64,000 nt of DNA from JAJYSO01 sp964579505 (GCA_964579505.1 CAZOGC010000005.1:1-64000), one strand, 5' to 3'. Numbered from the stretch's first letter, positions 54,384 to 62,582 are shown. A program made the numbers and translations. Notes: generated from the letters alone by a model not told the origin.

Positions 54384-55082
54384 TTACACAGATTCTACAC
54401 CGGGTTCTTTTGACCCGCGCAGTTGTTTTCGCCAGTCTATAAAACCTATAATAGACAGCACCAAAAAAACAATATATTGAAGGGAGGTAATACCTAGCCC
54501 TTTTACCATAAACAAACCGATAGCAACTACATCGCCAATAATCCAAAAAATCCAGTTTTCTAGTTTTCGGCGGGCCATCAGCCACATTCCAATCAGAAAC
54601 GTTGCGGTTAAACCGGCATCAAAAAAATCTATGGTGGTGTAATGAAAGCCTATTTTACTTACATAATGCATATCAAAATTATGCTTAATAATTGGGCGGT
54701 AATAATAAATCGTCAACACCAACAAAACACTAAACACAAAAAGCAAGGCTCCCCACACCGCTTCCTTTTTTGTCATTCGCATAATCGGCACATGCACCTC
54801 ATCGGCTTCTTTTGCCTTTCCCCAAAGAATCCAACCATAAATACTCATACTGGTATAATACACATTAATGAGCATATCACCATAAAGTGCAAAATTGAAC
54901 AATAAATAAATGTAAATACCGGTAGAGATAATACCGGTAGGAAAAACCCAGATATTTCGTTGAGTAGAATAATACGTGCTGGCAATTCCTAACAGCGCCG
55001 CTACGGCTTCTATTATAATTTGTAAAAGATCGTATGAGCGATACGGGTCAAGTAAAAATTCTATAAAGTCTTTCATTCGCAA
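54384..55082 (-). CDS. pnuC: PnuC nicotinamide riboside transporter
   Basis: This 232-residue membrane protein has about seven helices and the PnuC motifs NVYYTSMSIYGWILWGK and ENWIFWIIGDVVAIGLF. It imports nicotinamide riboside for NAD synthesis. The start is ATG at 55082 or 55076. No transcription partner; no thiamine (TPP) riboswitch was recognised upstream, so nothing hints at a PnuT-type role. Confidence 0.9.
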   Translation of the reverse strand: MRMKDFIEFLLDPYRSYDLLQIIIEAVAALLGIASTYYSTQRNIWVFPTGIISTGIYIYLLFNFALYGDMLINVYYTSMSIYGWILWGKAKEADEVHVPIMRMTKKEAVWGALLFVFSVLLVLTIYYYRPIIKHNFDMHYVSKIGFHYTTIDFFDAGLTATFLIGMWLMARRKLENWIFWIIGDVVAIGLFMVKGLGITSLQYIVFLVLSIIGFIDWRKQLRGSKEPGVESV

Positions 55083-55224
55083 GGCAGAAACTAACCAAGG
55101 TTGTTTGGTATTATCACCAAGTTCAATAAATCTGCCGAAAGATACAAAAAGTAGGAAGACCTGTATGTTTACAGTCGTGTAATAAACTCGCTATATTCGT
55201 GACTTACCAAACCCTTTTTTGATT

Positions 55225-55495
55225 ATGAGAAATCGAAATTTTTTTAAGCACTCATACCCTAGCGCATATTTCTTTAGCCCTGTTTGGTGTTTTATTTGTT
55301 CTTAAACTACTCAATATTAATGAGAATATAAATGAAGTTATAGAATTTTACACCTTGTTTGTATTCATTTACTTGCTACTCGATTTATTGTATTACAAAA
55401 ATTATCTACTCCCCACAAAAAATCACGAAATTAGGCAGTTAAAGAGAAAATACCGGTCGATGGGAGTCCGTCAAGAAGCAACAAAAACTACCTAA
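55225..55495 (+). pseudogene. Small membrane protein gene broken by a one-base shift in a T tract
   Basis: The gap between pnuC and the S9 peptidase contains ATG at 55225 (MRNRN...), which hits a stop after 26 codons. In another frame a coherent, stop-free stretch continues from about 55245 to the TAA at 55493-55495, with two hydrophobic helices (HISLALFGVLFVLKLL and LFVFIYLLLDLLYY) and a basic tail (RQLKRKYRS). Removing one T from the run of seven T (55239-55245) joins both into an 89-residue protein. The cause may be a real mutation, slippage during expression, or a sequencing error. I do not recognise the family. Confidence 0.55.
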
Positions 55496-55499
55496 GAGG

Positions 55500-57560
55500 C
55501 TAGGCTATTTTTCCTTCTAAATCTAGTAGAAAAGCATATTCTTCTGCCAGTTCTTTTAACGATTCAAACCTGCCCGAAGCTCCACCGTGCCCGGCATCCA
55601 TATTAATATGAAAGAGCAATAAATGGGTATCGGTTTTTAACTCGCGTAGCTTGGCAACCCACTTGGCAGGCTCCCAATATTGCACTTGTGAGTCGTGCAG
55701 CCCGGTAGTTACCAAAATATTGGGGTATTCTTTTGCGGTTACATTATCATAGGGCGAATACGACTTCATATACGCGTAATAAGTCGGGTCATTCGGGTTT
55801 CCCCATTCATCATACTCTCCGGTAGTTAGTGGAATGGTATCATCTAGCATAGTGGTTACCACATCTACAAAAGGAACGGCCGCAATAACGCCGTTATAAA
55901 GTTGTGGAGCTATATTTAAAATACCGCCCATTAGCATTCCTCCAGCCGATCCTCCCATGGCATATAAATGCTGAGGCGAAGTATATTTTTGTTCAATCAA
56001 AAATTGGCTACAGGCTATAAAATCGGTAAACGTGTTTCGTTTGGTAAGCAATTTTCCGTCTTCATACCATTTTCTACCTAAATATTCTCCGCCACGCACA
56101 TGAGCAATAGCATATACAAAACCGCGATCTAGCAGGCTGAGTCGGGTACTCGAAAAAGAAGGATCAACCGTAATTCCATAACTTCCGTATGCGTAGAGCA
56201 ACACCGGATTAGTACCCTCTAGCTCTACTCCTTTTTTATACACTAATGAAAGGGGTATTTTTGTACCGTCATCAGCGGTTGCCCAAAGACGTTTTTCGCA
56301 ATAATTTTCTTTCTTAAAATTAGCGTCTAAAACCTGTTGTTCTTTCTTTACTTCGCTTTGGCGTGTTAGCATATCATAATCTATCACCTGGCTAGGGGTA
56401 GTTAGACTGTTGTATGCATACCGTAAAACGGTAGAAGAAAAATCGGGATTGCTACCGGTTCCTGCCGTGTATGTTTCACTCTCAAAAGGCAGGTAATAGT
56501 CTTCGGTATTATCCCAACGTTTAATTCTGATTTTATTGAGTCCGTTGGTACGTTCACTCAACACCAAATACTGCTCAAAAATGTCTATATCTTCTAACAA
56601 CACTTCTTCTCTATGCGAAATAACTTCTTCCCAATGCTCGGCAGTAGTGTGCTCTACCGGAGTGCGCATCAACTTAAAATTAGTAGCATCATCTTTGTTA
56701 GTCAGTATATAAAAATGTTCTTTATAGTGTGAAATACTGTACTCTAATTTGTGCTGGCGCGTTTGAAAGCACTTAAATTGTTCAGCCGGTTTATCAGCCG
56801 CTAACACCCAATATTCATCACTCAACGTGCTACTGCAAGAAATTAAAATATAGCGTTGCGATTTAGATTTATAAACCCCTATGTTAAACGTATCGTCTTC
56901 TTCGGTATAAACCAATTTATTTTTAGTAGATTCTTCTCCCAAAACATGGCTAAACACTTTATCAGATCGCAAAGTTTGCGGGTCTTTCTGCGTATAAAAA
57001 AACGTTTGGTTGTCATTAGCCCAAGCCGCGCTTCCGGTCGTGTTTTCTATCCTATCAGCATAAATCTCACCGGTTATCAAATTTTTAATTTGAAGGGTGT
57101 ACTGCCTGCGACTTACTGTATCTACCCCAAAAGCAGCCAAGGTATTATCCGGGCTGATAGCCATTCCGCCAAGTTGAAAATAAGCATGTCCTTCGGCCAT
57201 CTTATTGCCATCAAACATAATTTCTTCGGGGGCTTCTAAAGTTTCCTTTTTTCGACAGTATAACGGATAATCGCCATTTGCCTCATACCGCACGTAATAC
57301 CAATAACCATTTCGCTTAAACGGCACCGATTCATCATCTAGTTTGATACGCGACTTCAGCTCTTCAAACAAATCTTTTTGAAAAGCCTTGGTATGTGCTG
57401 TCATGGCTTCATTATAAGCATTTTCTGCCTCTAAATATGCATTGACAGCTTCGTCATCACGTTCTTTTAACCAGTAATAATTATCGATGCGTACATCGTC
57501 GTGTTTTTCTAATTTGGTAGGTATTTTAGGCGCCTGCGGAAGGGTAATTTGCGTATTCAA
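55500..57560 (-). CDS. ptrB: S9 family peptidase (oligopeptidase B type)
   Basis: This 686-residue protein has an N-terminal beta-propeller and a C-terminal alpha/beta hydrolase domain with GGSAGGML (nucleophile Ser) and the catalytic His in HGGASGRF. The N-terminus RIDNYYWLKERDD is typical of oligopeptidase B. There is no signal peptide, so it acts on small peptides in the cytoplasm, after Arg/Lys or Pro. Confidence 0.93.
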   Translation of the reverse strand: MNTQITLPQAPKIPTKLEKHDDVRIDNYYWLKERDDEAVNAYLEAENAYNEAMTAHTKAFQKDLFEELKSRIKLDDESVPFKRNGYWYYVRYEANGDYPLYCRKKETLEAPEEIMFDGNKMAEGHAYFQLGGMAISPDNTLAAFGVDTVSRRQYTLQIKNLITGEIYADRIENTTGSAAWANDNQTFFYTQKDPQTLRSDKVFSHVLGEESTKNKLVYTEEDDTFNIGVYKSKSQRYILISCSSTLSDEYWVLAADKPAEQFKCFQTRQHKLEYSISHYKEHFYILTNKDDATNFKLMRTPVEHTTAEHWEEVISHREEVLLEDIDIFEQYLVLSERTNGLNKIRIKRWDNTEDYYLPFESETYTAGTGSNPDFSSTVLRYAYNSLTTPSQVIDYDMLTRQSEVKKEQQVLDANFKKENYCEKRLWATADDGTKIPLSLVYKKGVELEGTNPVLLYAYGSYGITVDPSFSSTRLSLLDRGFVYAIAHVRGGEYLGRKWYEDGKLLTKRNTFTDFIACSQFLIEQKYTSPQHLYAMGGSAGGMLMGGILNIAPQLYNGVIAAVPFVDVVTTMLDDTIPLTTGEYDEWGNPNDPTYYAYMKSYSPYDNVTAKEYPNILVTTGLHDSQVQYWEPAKWVAKLRELKTDTHLLLFHINMDAGHGGASGRFESLKELAEEYAFLLDLEGKIA

Positions 57561-57580
57561 GATGTTTTATTTTAGACACA

Positions 57581-57588
57581 CAAAGGTA
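57581..57588 (-). promoter_or_regulatory. Candidate -7 box of the S9 peptidase gene
   Basis: The minus strand reads TACCTTTG (TAnnTTTG), 20 bases before the ATG. Confidence 0.4.
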
Positions 57589-57646
57589 AAACTAAAATCA
57601 AAGAACCGCTCATTGAAATAGAAAGAAAACGCAAAGCTGTGTTCTA

Positions 57647-57940
57647 TTACCCACGCATTTGAAGAACGGTTACATAGACGATAAAAAGAATGGTCACGCC
57701 ATTTAAAATAAACGTCATTAGGTAACCTTTTCGGTCTTTGTGAATAATCCGCATCAGGCTAAAAACAAAGCTAAAAAGCAGTAAAATCAACAAAAGTACT
57801 GTAATGATATTCATGACCGTTTCCATAAACCCGGTTATGGCTATAGAGGGATTAAAAAAATCGTAGGCCAAATACCAAAAATAAAGTAGCATAACGATGC
57901 TCAGGAAAAAAAGCGATTTGGGAAGAGATATTTTTTGCAT
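57647..57940 (-). CDS. Small three-helix membrane protein, unknown
   Basis: This 97-residue protein has three hydrophobic segments (about 8-27, 38-64, 75-94) separated by short loops with RIIHKDRKGY between the second and third. It has no family signature I recognise. An overlapping 77-codon frame at 57852-58085 is rejected. It lies upstream of the S9 peptidase on the same strand, 86 bases away. Confidence 0.55.
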   Translation of the reverse strand: MQKISLPKSLFFLSIVMLLYFWYLAYDFFNPSIAITGFMETVMNIITVLLLILLLFSFVFSLMRIIHKDRKGYLMTFILNGVTILFIVYVTVLQMRG

Positions 57941-58190
57941 GGGCTAAAAATACAAATCCTATTGTAATATGCCACAAAAAAAAAATCGAACAAAGTGTAA
58001 CGGTAGCCGTTTCGTCTTCGTCTTTAAAGTAGAAGCGATAATTTGATGTCGTCAACAAAATAAAAATGCTATTAACCCCATACAAAATTTACAATGCAAA
58101 AAGATAGAAACTCCCGCCACAACCTTTATAACTCCTAAAAGTTGGTATATTCATCGTTTATAAAATATCAAAACACAAAAAGATAGCCAT

Positions 58191-58727
58191 TTGAGCTTAA
58201 TCAACTTACATAGCGAAACCCAATTACTCGCGCAATGCCAACAAGGAAATCAGCGGGCACAAATGAAACTGTATAAAAAGTATGCACAAGCCATGTATCA
58301 AGTAAGTAGAACTATTATAAAAGACGATTTTCGAGCCGAAGAAGCCATGCAAGATGCTTTTTTGCAGGCATTTGATAAGCTCGATCAATTTAAAGGAAAC
58401 GCTACTTTTGGTGCTTGGCTTAAACGAATTGTTATTAATAAAGCCCTGGATGAGCTCAAAAAAGCAAAACAACCCTACTCTTCTGTTGACACGATAGAAA
58501 ATTTTGCCTTAACAGAAACCGACGACTATACAGACCTATCGCCCAAAATTGAAGCGGTAAAAAAAGCGATGGATCAACTGCCTGAAAATTACCGCATCAT
58601 TTTGTCTTTGTATTATTTAGAAGGATATGACCACACCGAAATTGCTGAAATATTAGCCATAAACGACACACACTCTCGGGTGACTTTACACCGAGCTAAA
58701 CAAAAATTAATCACGCTTTTAAATTAG
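58191..58727 (+). CDS. ECF RNA polymerase sigma factor
   Basis: This 178-residue protein begins at a TTG; no ATG is available before the conserved region. Region 2 is KLYKKYAQAMYQVSRTIIKDDFRAEEAMQDAFLQAF and region 4 is LPENYRIILSLYYLEGYDHTEIAEILAI with the typical SRVTLHRAKQKL. It is the first gene of an operon with a putative membrane partner and two exported repeat proteins. It probably directs expression of this operon, as ECF factors often do, though no autoregulatory promoter was identified. Confidence 0.92.
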   Translation: MSLINLHSETQLLAQCQQGNQRAQMKLYKKYAQAMYQVSRTIIKDDFRAEEAMQDAFLQAFDKLDQFKGNATFGAWLKRIVINKALDELKKAKQPYSSVDTIENFALTETDDYTDLSPKIEAVKKAMDQLPENYRIILSLYYLEGYDHTEIAEILAINDTHSRVTLHRAKQKLITLLN

Positions 58728-58731
58728 TTGA

Positions 58732-59295
58732 ATGATGGAAGACCCCGTAGAAAATTTATTGAAGCGACACAAAAAACAGTTGCAAGAACAGTTTGAGTTG
58801 CCTTCTGGCCATGAGAAACGGTTTTTAAATAAACTGCAAGCTCAACAACCGGAAAATCAGAAAAAGGGCACCTTTTTATATTACAAAGTGGCTGCTGTTC
58901 TTATTCCTTTAATTGTAGTTACGGTTTATTTTTGGCCTAAATCGGTTGCGCAAATCCCGCAAAAACAAACTACAAATTTAGCCACTTATTCTCCGCAATT
59001 AAACAAGGCCAATCAACACTTTACCTACTTGATTGCCATCAACAAAAAGAAAGTCTTAACAAATAGCTCTCCAGAAAACCGTCAGATTGTTAATCAGTCT
59101 ATAAAACAGCTAGAGAAGTTGCAAATCGATTATAAAAAATTGGTACAAGACCTACAAAAAAGCGGTGGTAACCCACGAGTTATCAAAGCTATATTGCTCA
59201 ATCTAAACAACCAAATAAAGACCTTGCAAGTTGCTTTAGATCAAATTAAAACTCAACAAAAATTTAAAACCCAGCCTGATGAAACGTTATTATAA
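58732..59295 (+). CDS. Membrane protein, putative anti-sigma factor
   Basis: This 187-residue protein lies 4 bases after the sigma gene. It has a cytoplasmic N-terminus (about 45 residues, with LPSGHEKRFLNKLQAQQ), one membrane helix (YYKVAAVLIPLIVVTVYFWP) and a periplasmic helical domain with long Q/N/K-rich segments. This single-pass layout next to an ECF sigma factor is that of an anti-sigma factor, but no zinc-binding (ZAS) motif HxxxCxxC is seen, so the assignment rests on position. Confidence 0.65.
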   Translation: MMEDPVENLLKRHKKQLQEQFELPSGHEKRFLNKLQAQQPENQKKGTFLYYKVAAVLIPLIVVTVYFWPKSVAQIPQKQTTNLATYSPQLNKANQHFTYLIAINKKKVLTNSSPENRQIVNQSIKQLEKLQIDYKKLVQDLQKSGGNPRVIKAILLNLNNQIKTLQVALDQIKTQQKFKTQPDETLL

Positions 59296-60319
59296 TCTTT
59301 TTTTCCTGCTATTAATTATGCAGGTATCGTGGGCCAATCCCACAAAAAAAACACAAAAAAAGGTGATTGACAAATCCTTTCCGGTAAATGCACAAGCCAC
59401 CTTAAAAATAAACAACCAATACGGTAATATTAACCTGAGTACGTGGGATGGAAACACCGTAAAAATACACGTAGAAATAACCGTAGATGGCAGAAGTGAA
59501 GACGCTGTTCAAGAACGTTTAAATGCTATTTCTATCTTGTTTTCGGCCAACAGAAACTCAGTTTCTGCCAAAACTGAAATTAAAAGTATTCGTCGAAATC
59601 ACGCCGATTTTTCTATTAATTATTTTGTAAAACTTCCCAAAACCAACAACCTGGATATTCATAATCTATACGGCAATTTTTCGCTAAACCAATTGTCGGG
59701 CAGTAGTAATATTCATTTAGAGTATGGCAATATGACTATTGGCAGTTTACTCAACACCAACAACAGCCTTCATTTAGAGTATGTGACTCACGCCAATATT
59801 GAAAAAGCAAAAAAAGCTACACTCTACGTTGATTATGGAAATTTAAAAATTGAACAAGCACAGCAACTTACCATTAAGGCCGATTATACCGATGTAAAAA
59901 TTGGAACCGTCAACCAACTGACTAACAATATGGATTATGGCAGTCTCTTCATAGAAAAAGCGCATACTGTTTACAATGAATCAGACTATACCGACGTTAA
60001 AGTTGGCAAGCTACAACAAGTGTTTGTCTCTACCGGAGATTACGGAGATATCTCTATTCAAAAAGTACTGCCCAACTTCTCAAAAATAGCCATAAAAGCC
60101 GATTATGCAGATGTAACATTAGGGTTAACCAATCAGACCCAATATACCTTACTTGGAAATTTTGAATACGGAGATTTCAGCTATCCCTCTAATTTAAACT
60201 TACAGAAAAAAATTATCGAAAATACCTCCAGCTCTTACGAAGGAAAAGTTGGTAATGGCGCCGGCAAAATAACGCTCAACCTAGACTACGGAGACGCAAA
60301 AATTAAATTAACCCACTAA
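59279..60319 (+). CDS. Exported beta-solenoid-like protein with DY(G/T) repeats
   Basis: This 346-residue protein overlaps the putative anti-sigma gene by 17 bases and has a signal peptide (FFLLLIMQVSWAN). From residue 48 to 337 a short motif with a Tyr preceded by D, E, L or Q recurs at about residues 48, 131, 149, 168, 186, 203, 220, 237, 255, 276, 297 and 337. The core spacing is 17-21 residues, for example LYGNF, DYGNLKI, DYTDVKI, DYGSLFI, DYGDISI and DYGDAKI. This fits a beta-solenoid of the DUF4097 kind. Function unknown; possibly adhesin or envelope sensor. Confidence 0.65.
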   Translation: MKRYYNLFFLLLIMQVSWANPTKKTQKKVIDKSFPVNAQATLKINNQYGNINLSTWDGNTVKIHVEITVDGRSEDAVQERLNAISILFSANRNSVSAKTEIKSIRRNHADFSINYFVKLPKTNNLDIHNLYGNFSLNQLSGSSNIHLEYGNMTIGSLLNTNNSLHLEYVTHANIEKAKKATLYVDYGNLKIEQAQQLTIKADYTDVKIGTVNQLTNNMDYGSLFIEKAHTVYNESDYTDVKVGKLQQVFVSTGDYGDISIQKVLPNFSKIAIKADYADVTLGLTNQTQYTLLGNFEYGDFSYPSNLNLQKKIIENTSSSYEGKVGNGAGKITLNLDYGDAKIKLTH

Positions 60320-60329
60320 AAACAATTGT

Positions 60330-61049
60330 ATGAAAACTGTATTATTTTCTATTATTATAAGTCTTTTCGGACTTTTTAGCACACAAAACACCACTGCTGC
60401 TACGCATAACAAAACAGAAGTCAGAACCGTTAGCGCCAATTTTTCAGGCATTCGGTCAGAAGGAGCTTTTGATGTAGTTATTAACAATGCACCGCAAGAC
60501 GGTCGCATTACCCTACACGGAGATGCCAGTACCCTCAGCAAAATTATTGTAGAGGTAAAACACCACACCCTTATTATCAGACGCAAAAGAGGGGTTTGTC
60601 TTTTTGAAGATGAAGATTATGACAAGGTACAGATTAGTCTCAACGCCAAAAACTTAAAATCTATAGCACTTTCCGGTTCCGGAAATATTGTAGCCAAGGG
60701 TGTTCAACAGGGGGCTAGCTTTGCCGCCGTATTAAGTGGATCCGGCAACATAAAAGCACAAATAGAAACCGGTGAAGCCTCATTGACTATGTCCGGCTCC
60801 GGAAATCTTAATCTATCCGGAAAGGCAGACGAAGCAATTATTACCCTTTCAGGCTCCGGAAACGTAAAAACAGTTGATTTGCAAACTCAAGATGCACAGG
60901 TAGTTATTTCAGGTTCAGGAAACGCCTATATTGCAGTGGCTGACAACTTAAATGTTACCGGCATAGGTTCTGGTGATGTTCACTACAAAGGAAATCCTAG
61001 CGTTGATATTACTACTATAGGATCGGGAAAACTAATTCAAGAAAAGTAG
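60330..61049 (+). CDS. DUF2807 head GIN domain protein with SGSGN repeats
   Basis: This 239-residue protein has a signal peptide (FSIIISLFGLFSTQNTTAA) and a GIN/DUF2807 beta-solenoid in which SGSGN recurs at residues 115, 136, 155, 174 and 194, followed by variants GIGSGD and IGSGK. Such putative auto-transporter adhesin-like domains are common in Bacteroidetes. It closes the ECF sigma operon, 10 bases after the DY-repeat protein, and a strong terminator follows. Confidence 0.8.
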   Translation: MKTVLFSIIISLFGLFSTQNTTAATHNKTEVRTVSANFSGIRSEGAFDVVINNAPQDGRITLHGDASTLSKIIVEVKHHTLIIRRKRGVCLFEDEDYDKVQISLNAKNLKSIALSGSGNIVAKGVQQGASFAAVLSGSGNIKAQIETGEASLTMSGSGNLNLSGKADEAIITLSGSGNVKTVDLQTQDAQVVISGSGNAYIAVADNLNVTGIGSGDVHYKGNPSVDITTIGSGKLIQEK

Positions 61050-61059
61050 CGTCGCGTCA

Positions 61060-61105
61060 AAAAATAGCTGCACCACTTAATAGGCTTTTGGGTGCAGCTG
61101 TTTTT
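61060..61105 (+). terminator. Rho-independent terminator of the ECF sigma operon
   Basis: A 9-base-pair stem (AGCTGCACC at 61066-61074 with GGTGCAGCT at 61091-61099), extended by a G-U pair and an A/T flank, is followed by TTTTT at 61101-61105. It begins 11 bases past the DUF2807 stop. Confidence 0.8.
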
Positions 61106-61190
61106 GAGTTCCGGTGGTAATTTTACAGACCACGTCTAAACAAGCATTCGAAGGAGAGGTTAAAGAAATTTGACCTAAAGATTTGTATTT

Positions 61191-61207
61191 TTACCAAAAT
61201 TTGGTAA
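61191..61207. promoter_or_regulatory. Palindromic operator upstream of the ParD/ParE pair
   Basis: TTACCAAA at 61191-61198, one central A, then TTTGGTAA at 61200-61207, form a perfect inverted repeat. It ends 22 bases before the ParD start. ParD-type antitoxins repress their own operon by binding such repeats, so this is the likely operator. Confidence 0.6.
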
Positions 61208-61229
61208 CTTCGAATAAAATTTAGAGAAA

Positions 61230-61478
61230 ATGAAAAATACATCAATATCACTCGGAAATTACTTCGACCAATTTGTAAGTAGCCAAGTATCTACAGGTCG
61301 ATATAAAAATGTCAGTGAAGTCATTCGTGCAGGACTCCGACTTTTAGAAGATGAAGAAAGTAAAACTATTGCTTTGAGAGCAGCAATTCAGAAAGGATTG
61401 GACAGCCCAAGAGTTGAAAATTTTGATTTTAAAGAAAATTTGAAAAAGCTAAAAGAAGAAAAAAGAAAAAATGGCTAA
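61230..61478 (+). CDS. parD: ParD-family antitoxin
   Basis: This 82-residue protein has the ribbon-helix-helix N-terminus ISLGNYFDQFVSSQVSTGRYKNVSEVIRAGLRLLEDEE typical of ParD/CC2985 antitoxins, and a C-terminal acidic and basic helix that would wrap the toxin. It binds DNA as a dimer and is repressor and neutraliser in one. It overlaps the toxin gene by 8 bases, the normal arrangement. Confidence 0.92.
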   Translation: MKNTSISLGNYFDQFVSSQVSTGRYKNVSEVIRAGLRLLEDEESKTIALRAAIQKGLDSPRVENFDFKENLKKLKEEKRKNG

Positions 61479-61770
61479 AGTTATTTTAAGACAAGAAGCC
61501 ATTGATGACTTGAATGATATTTGGGCTTATACTTTTGAAGCGTGGTCAGAAAAGCAAGCGAACAAATATTATGCAGCTTTGGAATTTGCCTGTATGCAAA
61601 TTGGGAAAAACCCGGAACTTGGAAAAGAATATGACGGAATAAGCCCTAACTTACTTGGTTTGAGAACAGGTAAACATATAATATTTTATCAAATTGTTAC
61701 AAAAGATGAAATTGAAGTAATCAGAATTTTACACGAACGAATGGACTTAAAAAACAGACTAAACGGATAA
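61471..61770 (+). CDS. parE: ParE/RelE-family toxin
   Basis: This 99-residue protein has the ParE fold sequence: LRQEAIDDLNDIWAYTFEAWSEKQANKYY, an IGKNPELGKEYDGI loop and GKHIIFYQIV with the terminal IRILHERMD. ParE toxins inhibit DNA gyrase; RelE-like mRNA cleavage cannot be excluded by sequence. It closes a two-gene operon with the antitoxin, in the accessory end of the window. Confidence 0.92.
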   Translation: MAKVILRQEAIDDLNDIWAYTFEAWSEKQANKYYAALEFACMQIGKNPELGKEYDGISPNLLGLRTGKHIIFYQIVTKDEIEVIRILHERMDLKNRLNG

Positions 61771-61781
61771 AAAACTACCAA

Positions 61782-61860
61782 CAACAAACGGCTTTTGCTC
61801 GGATTGTGGTAAATTAAACGTTTACGACTTCGTTTCCCCCTCCTGCGCAAAGCCGCAGGA
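61782..61860 (+). repeat. Non-coding spacer with a GCAAAGCCG hairpin, cassette-boundary-like
   Basis: Between ParE and the DinB-like gene, the spacer has ACGGCTTTTGCTC, then CCTCCTGCGCAAAGCCGCAGG ending at 61859, where CCTGCG and CGCAGG form a 6-base-pair hairpin with loop CAAAGC. A similar element, CCTCCCTCGCAAAGCCG, occurs at 63709-63725 before the last gene. I recall spacers like this in accessory arrays of other Bacteroidetes but cannot confirm it here. Confidence 0.4.
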
Positions 61861-61874
61861 CATTGCCAGCAATT

Positions 61875-62396
61875 ATGAAAAAATCAGACATCACCGAGTT
61901 CCCCGAGTATTTTGACTACTATATCAACTTAAATGACGATATAGAATTGACAACGGCTTTTGACAAAAGTTTAAAACAAATTGATAACATTAACATCAAA
62001 CAGCTAAAACGCATTGGCTTAAAAGTGTATGCAGACGGAAAATGGACCGTCCATAAAATAATACAGCACCTGACAGATTGGGAACGTATTTGGTGCTACC
62101 GAACACTTCTTTCTGTGCGTAACGAAGGAAGCATTGCCAAAGGACTTGACCACGATATTATGGCTGAATATTCTAATGCTGACGAATTATCCATAGAGCA
62201 ACTACTTACCGAACTTCGTGCCGTGCGTGTGGCAACCAAAGCAATGTTTGACTCATTTAATAACGAAATTCTTATATCAAATTGCAAATTCAGCAATAAC
62301 CAAATGTCTGTTTTGGCAATGGGTTTTAATATCATTGGGCATCAAATCCATCATTTTAATATCATCAAACAAAAGTATATCCCGCTTGAAAAATAA
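61875..62396 (+). CDS. DinB-like four-helix protein
   Basis: I use the ATG at 61875 (MKKSDITEF); a longer frame starts at a TTG. The 173-residue product has the DinB/YfiT-like pattern with GKWTVHKIIQHLTDWER and the later GHQIHHFNIIKQKY, giving three possible metal-binding histidines. Such proteins are metal-dependent thiol transferases or detoxification enzymes; the substrate is unknown. It is preceded by a cassette-like spacer and followed by an S41 peptidase fragment. Confidence 0.8.
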   Translation: MKKSDITEFPEYFDYYINLNDDIELTTAFDKSLKQIDNINIKQLKRIGLKVYADGKWTVHKIIQHLTDWERIWCYRTLLSVRNEGSIAKGLDHDIMAEYSNADELSIEQLLTELRAVRVATKAMFDSFNNEILISNCKFSNNQMSVLAMGFNIIGHQIHHFNIIKQKYIPLEK

Positions 62397-62401
62397 GAGA
62401 G

Positions 62402-62582
62402 CCCACTTTTGGAAGTACAGGGCAACCTTTTATTTTTGAGTTGTCCGGAGGTGCCACCGCAAGAATTTGTCGGGGTTGGTATACAACCGGATATTACCGT
62501 TCAAAAAAAGCTAAAAGACTATCTTAACAACAATGACCCGGCACTAAACAAAGCAATTGACTATTTAAAAAAAAAAGAATAA
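62402..62582 (+). pseudogene. C-terminal remnant of an S41 family peptidase
   Basis: Right after the DinB-like stop the frame reads PTFGSTGQPFIFELSGGATARIC (62402-62470), the substrate-binding C-terminal region of secreted S41 (C-terminal processing-like) peptidases. It then continues in another frame from 62463 as EFVGVGIQPDITVQ... and KAIDYLKKKE to the TAA at 62580-62582. The two parts are joined at GAATTTGT with loss of the usual CTKxDxxPDG segment, which looks like a small deletion at a microhomology. The N-terminal two thirds and the catalytic Ser are missing. Confidence 0.75.

Noticed and set aside
57852..58085. A 77-codon minus-strand open frame overlapping the 97-residue membrane protein
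   Set aside because: It overlaps a better candidate in another frame, has irregular composition and no recognisable domain.
61771..61874. An integron attC site between ParE and the DinB-like gene
   Set aside because: I see a hairpin and a shared motif, but no GTTRRRY/RYYYAAC core pair and no integrase in the window, so attC is not supported.
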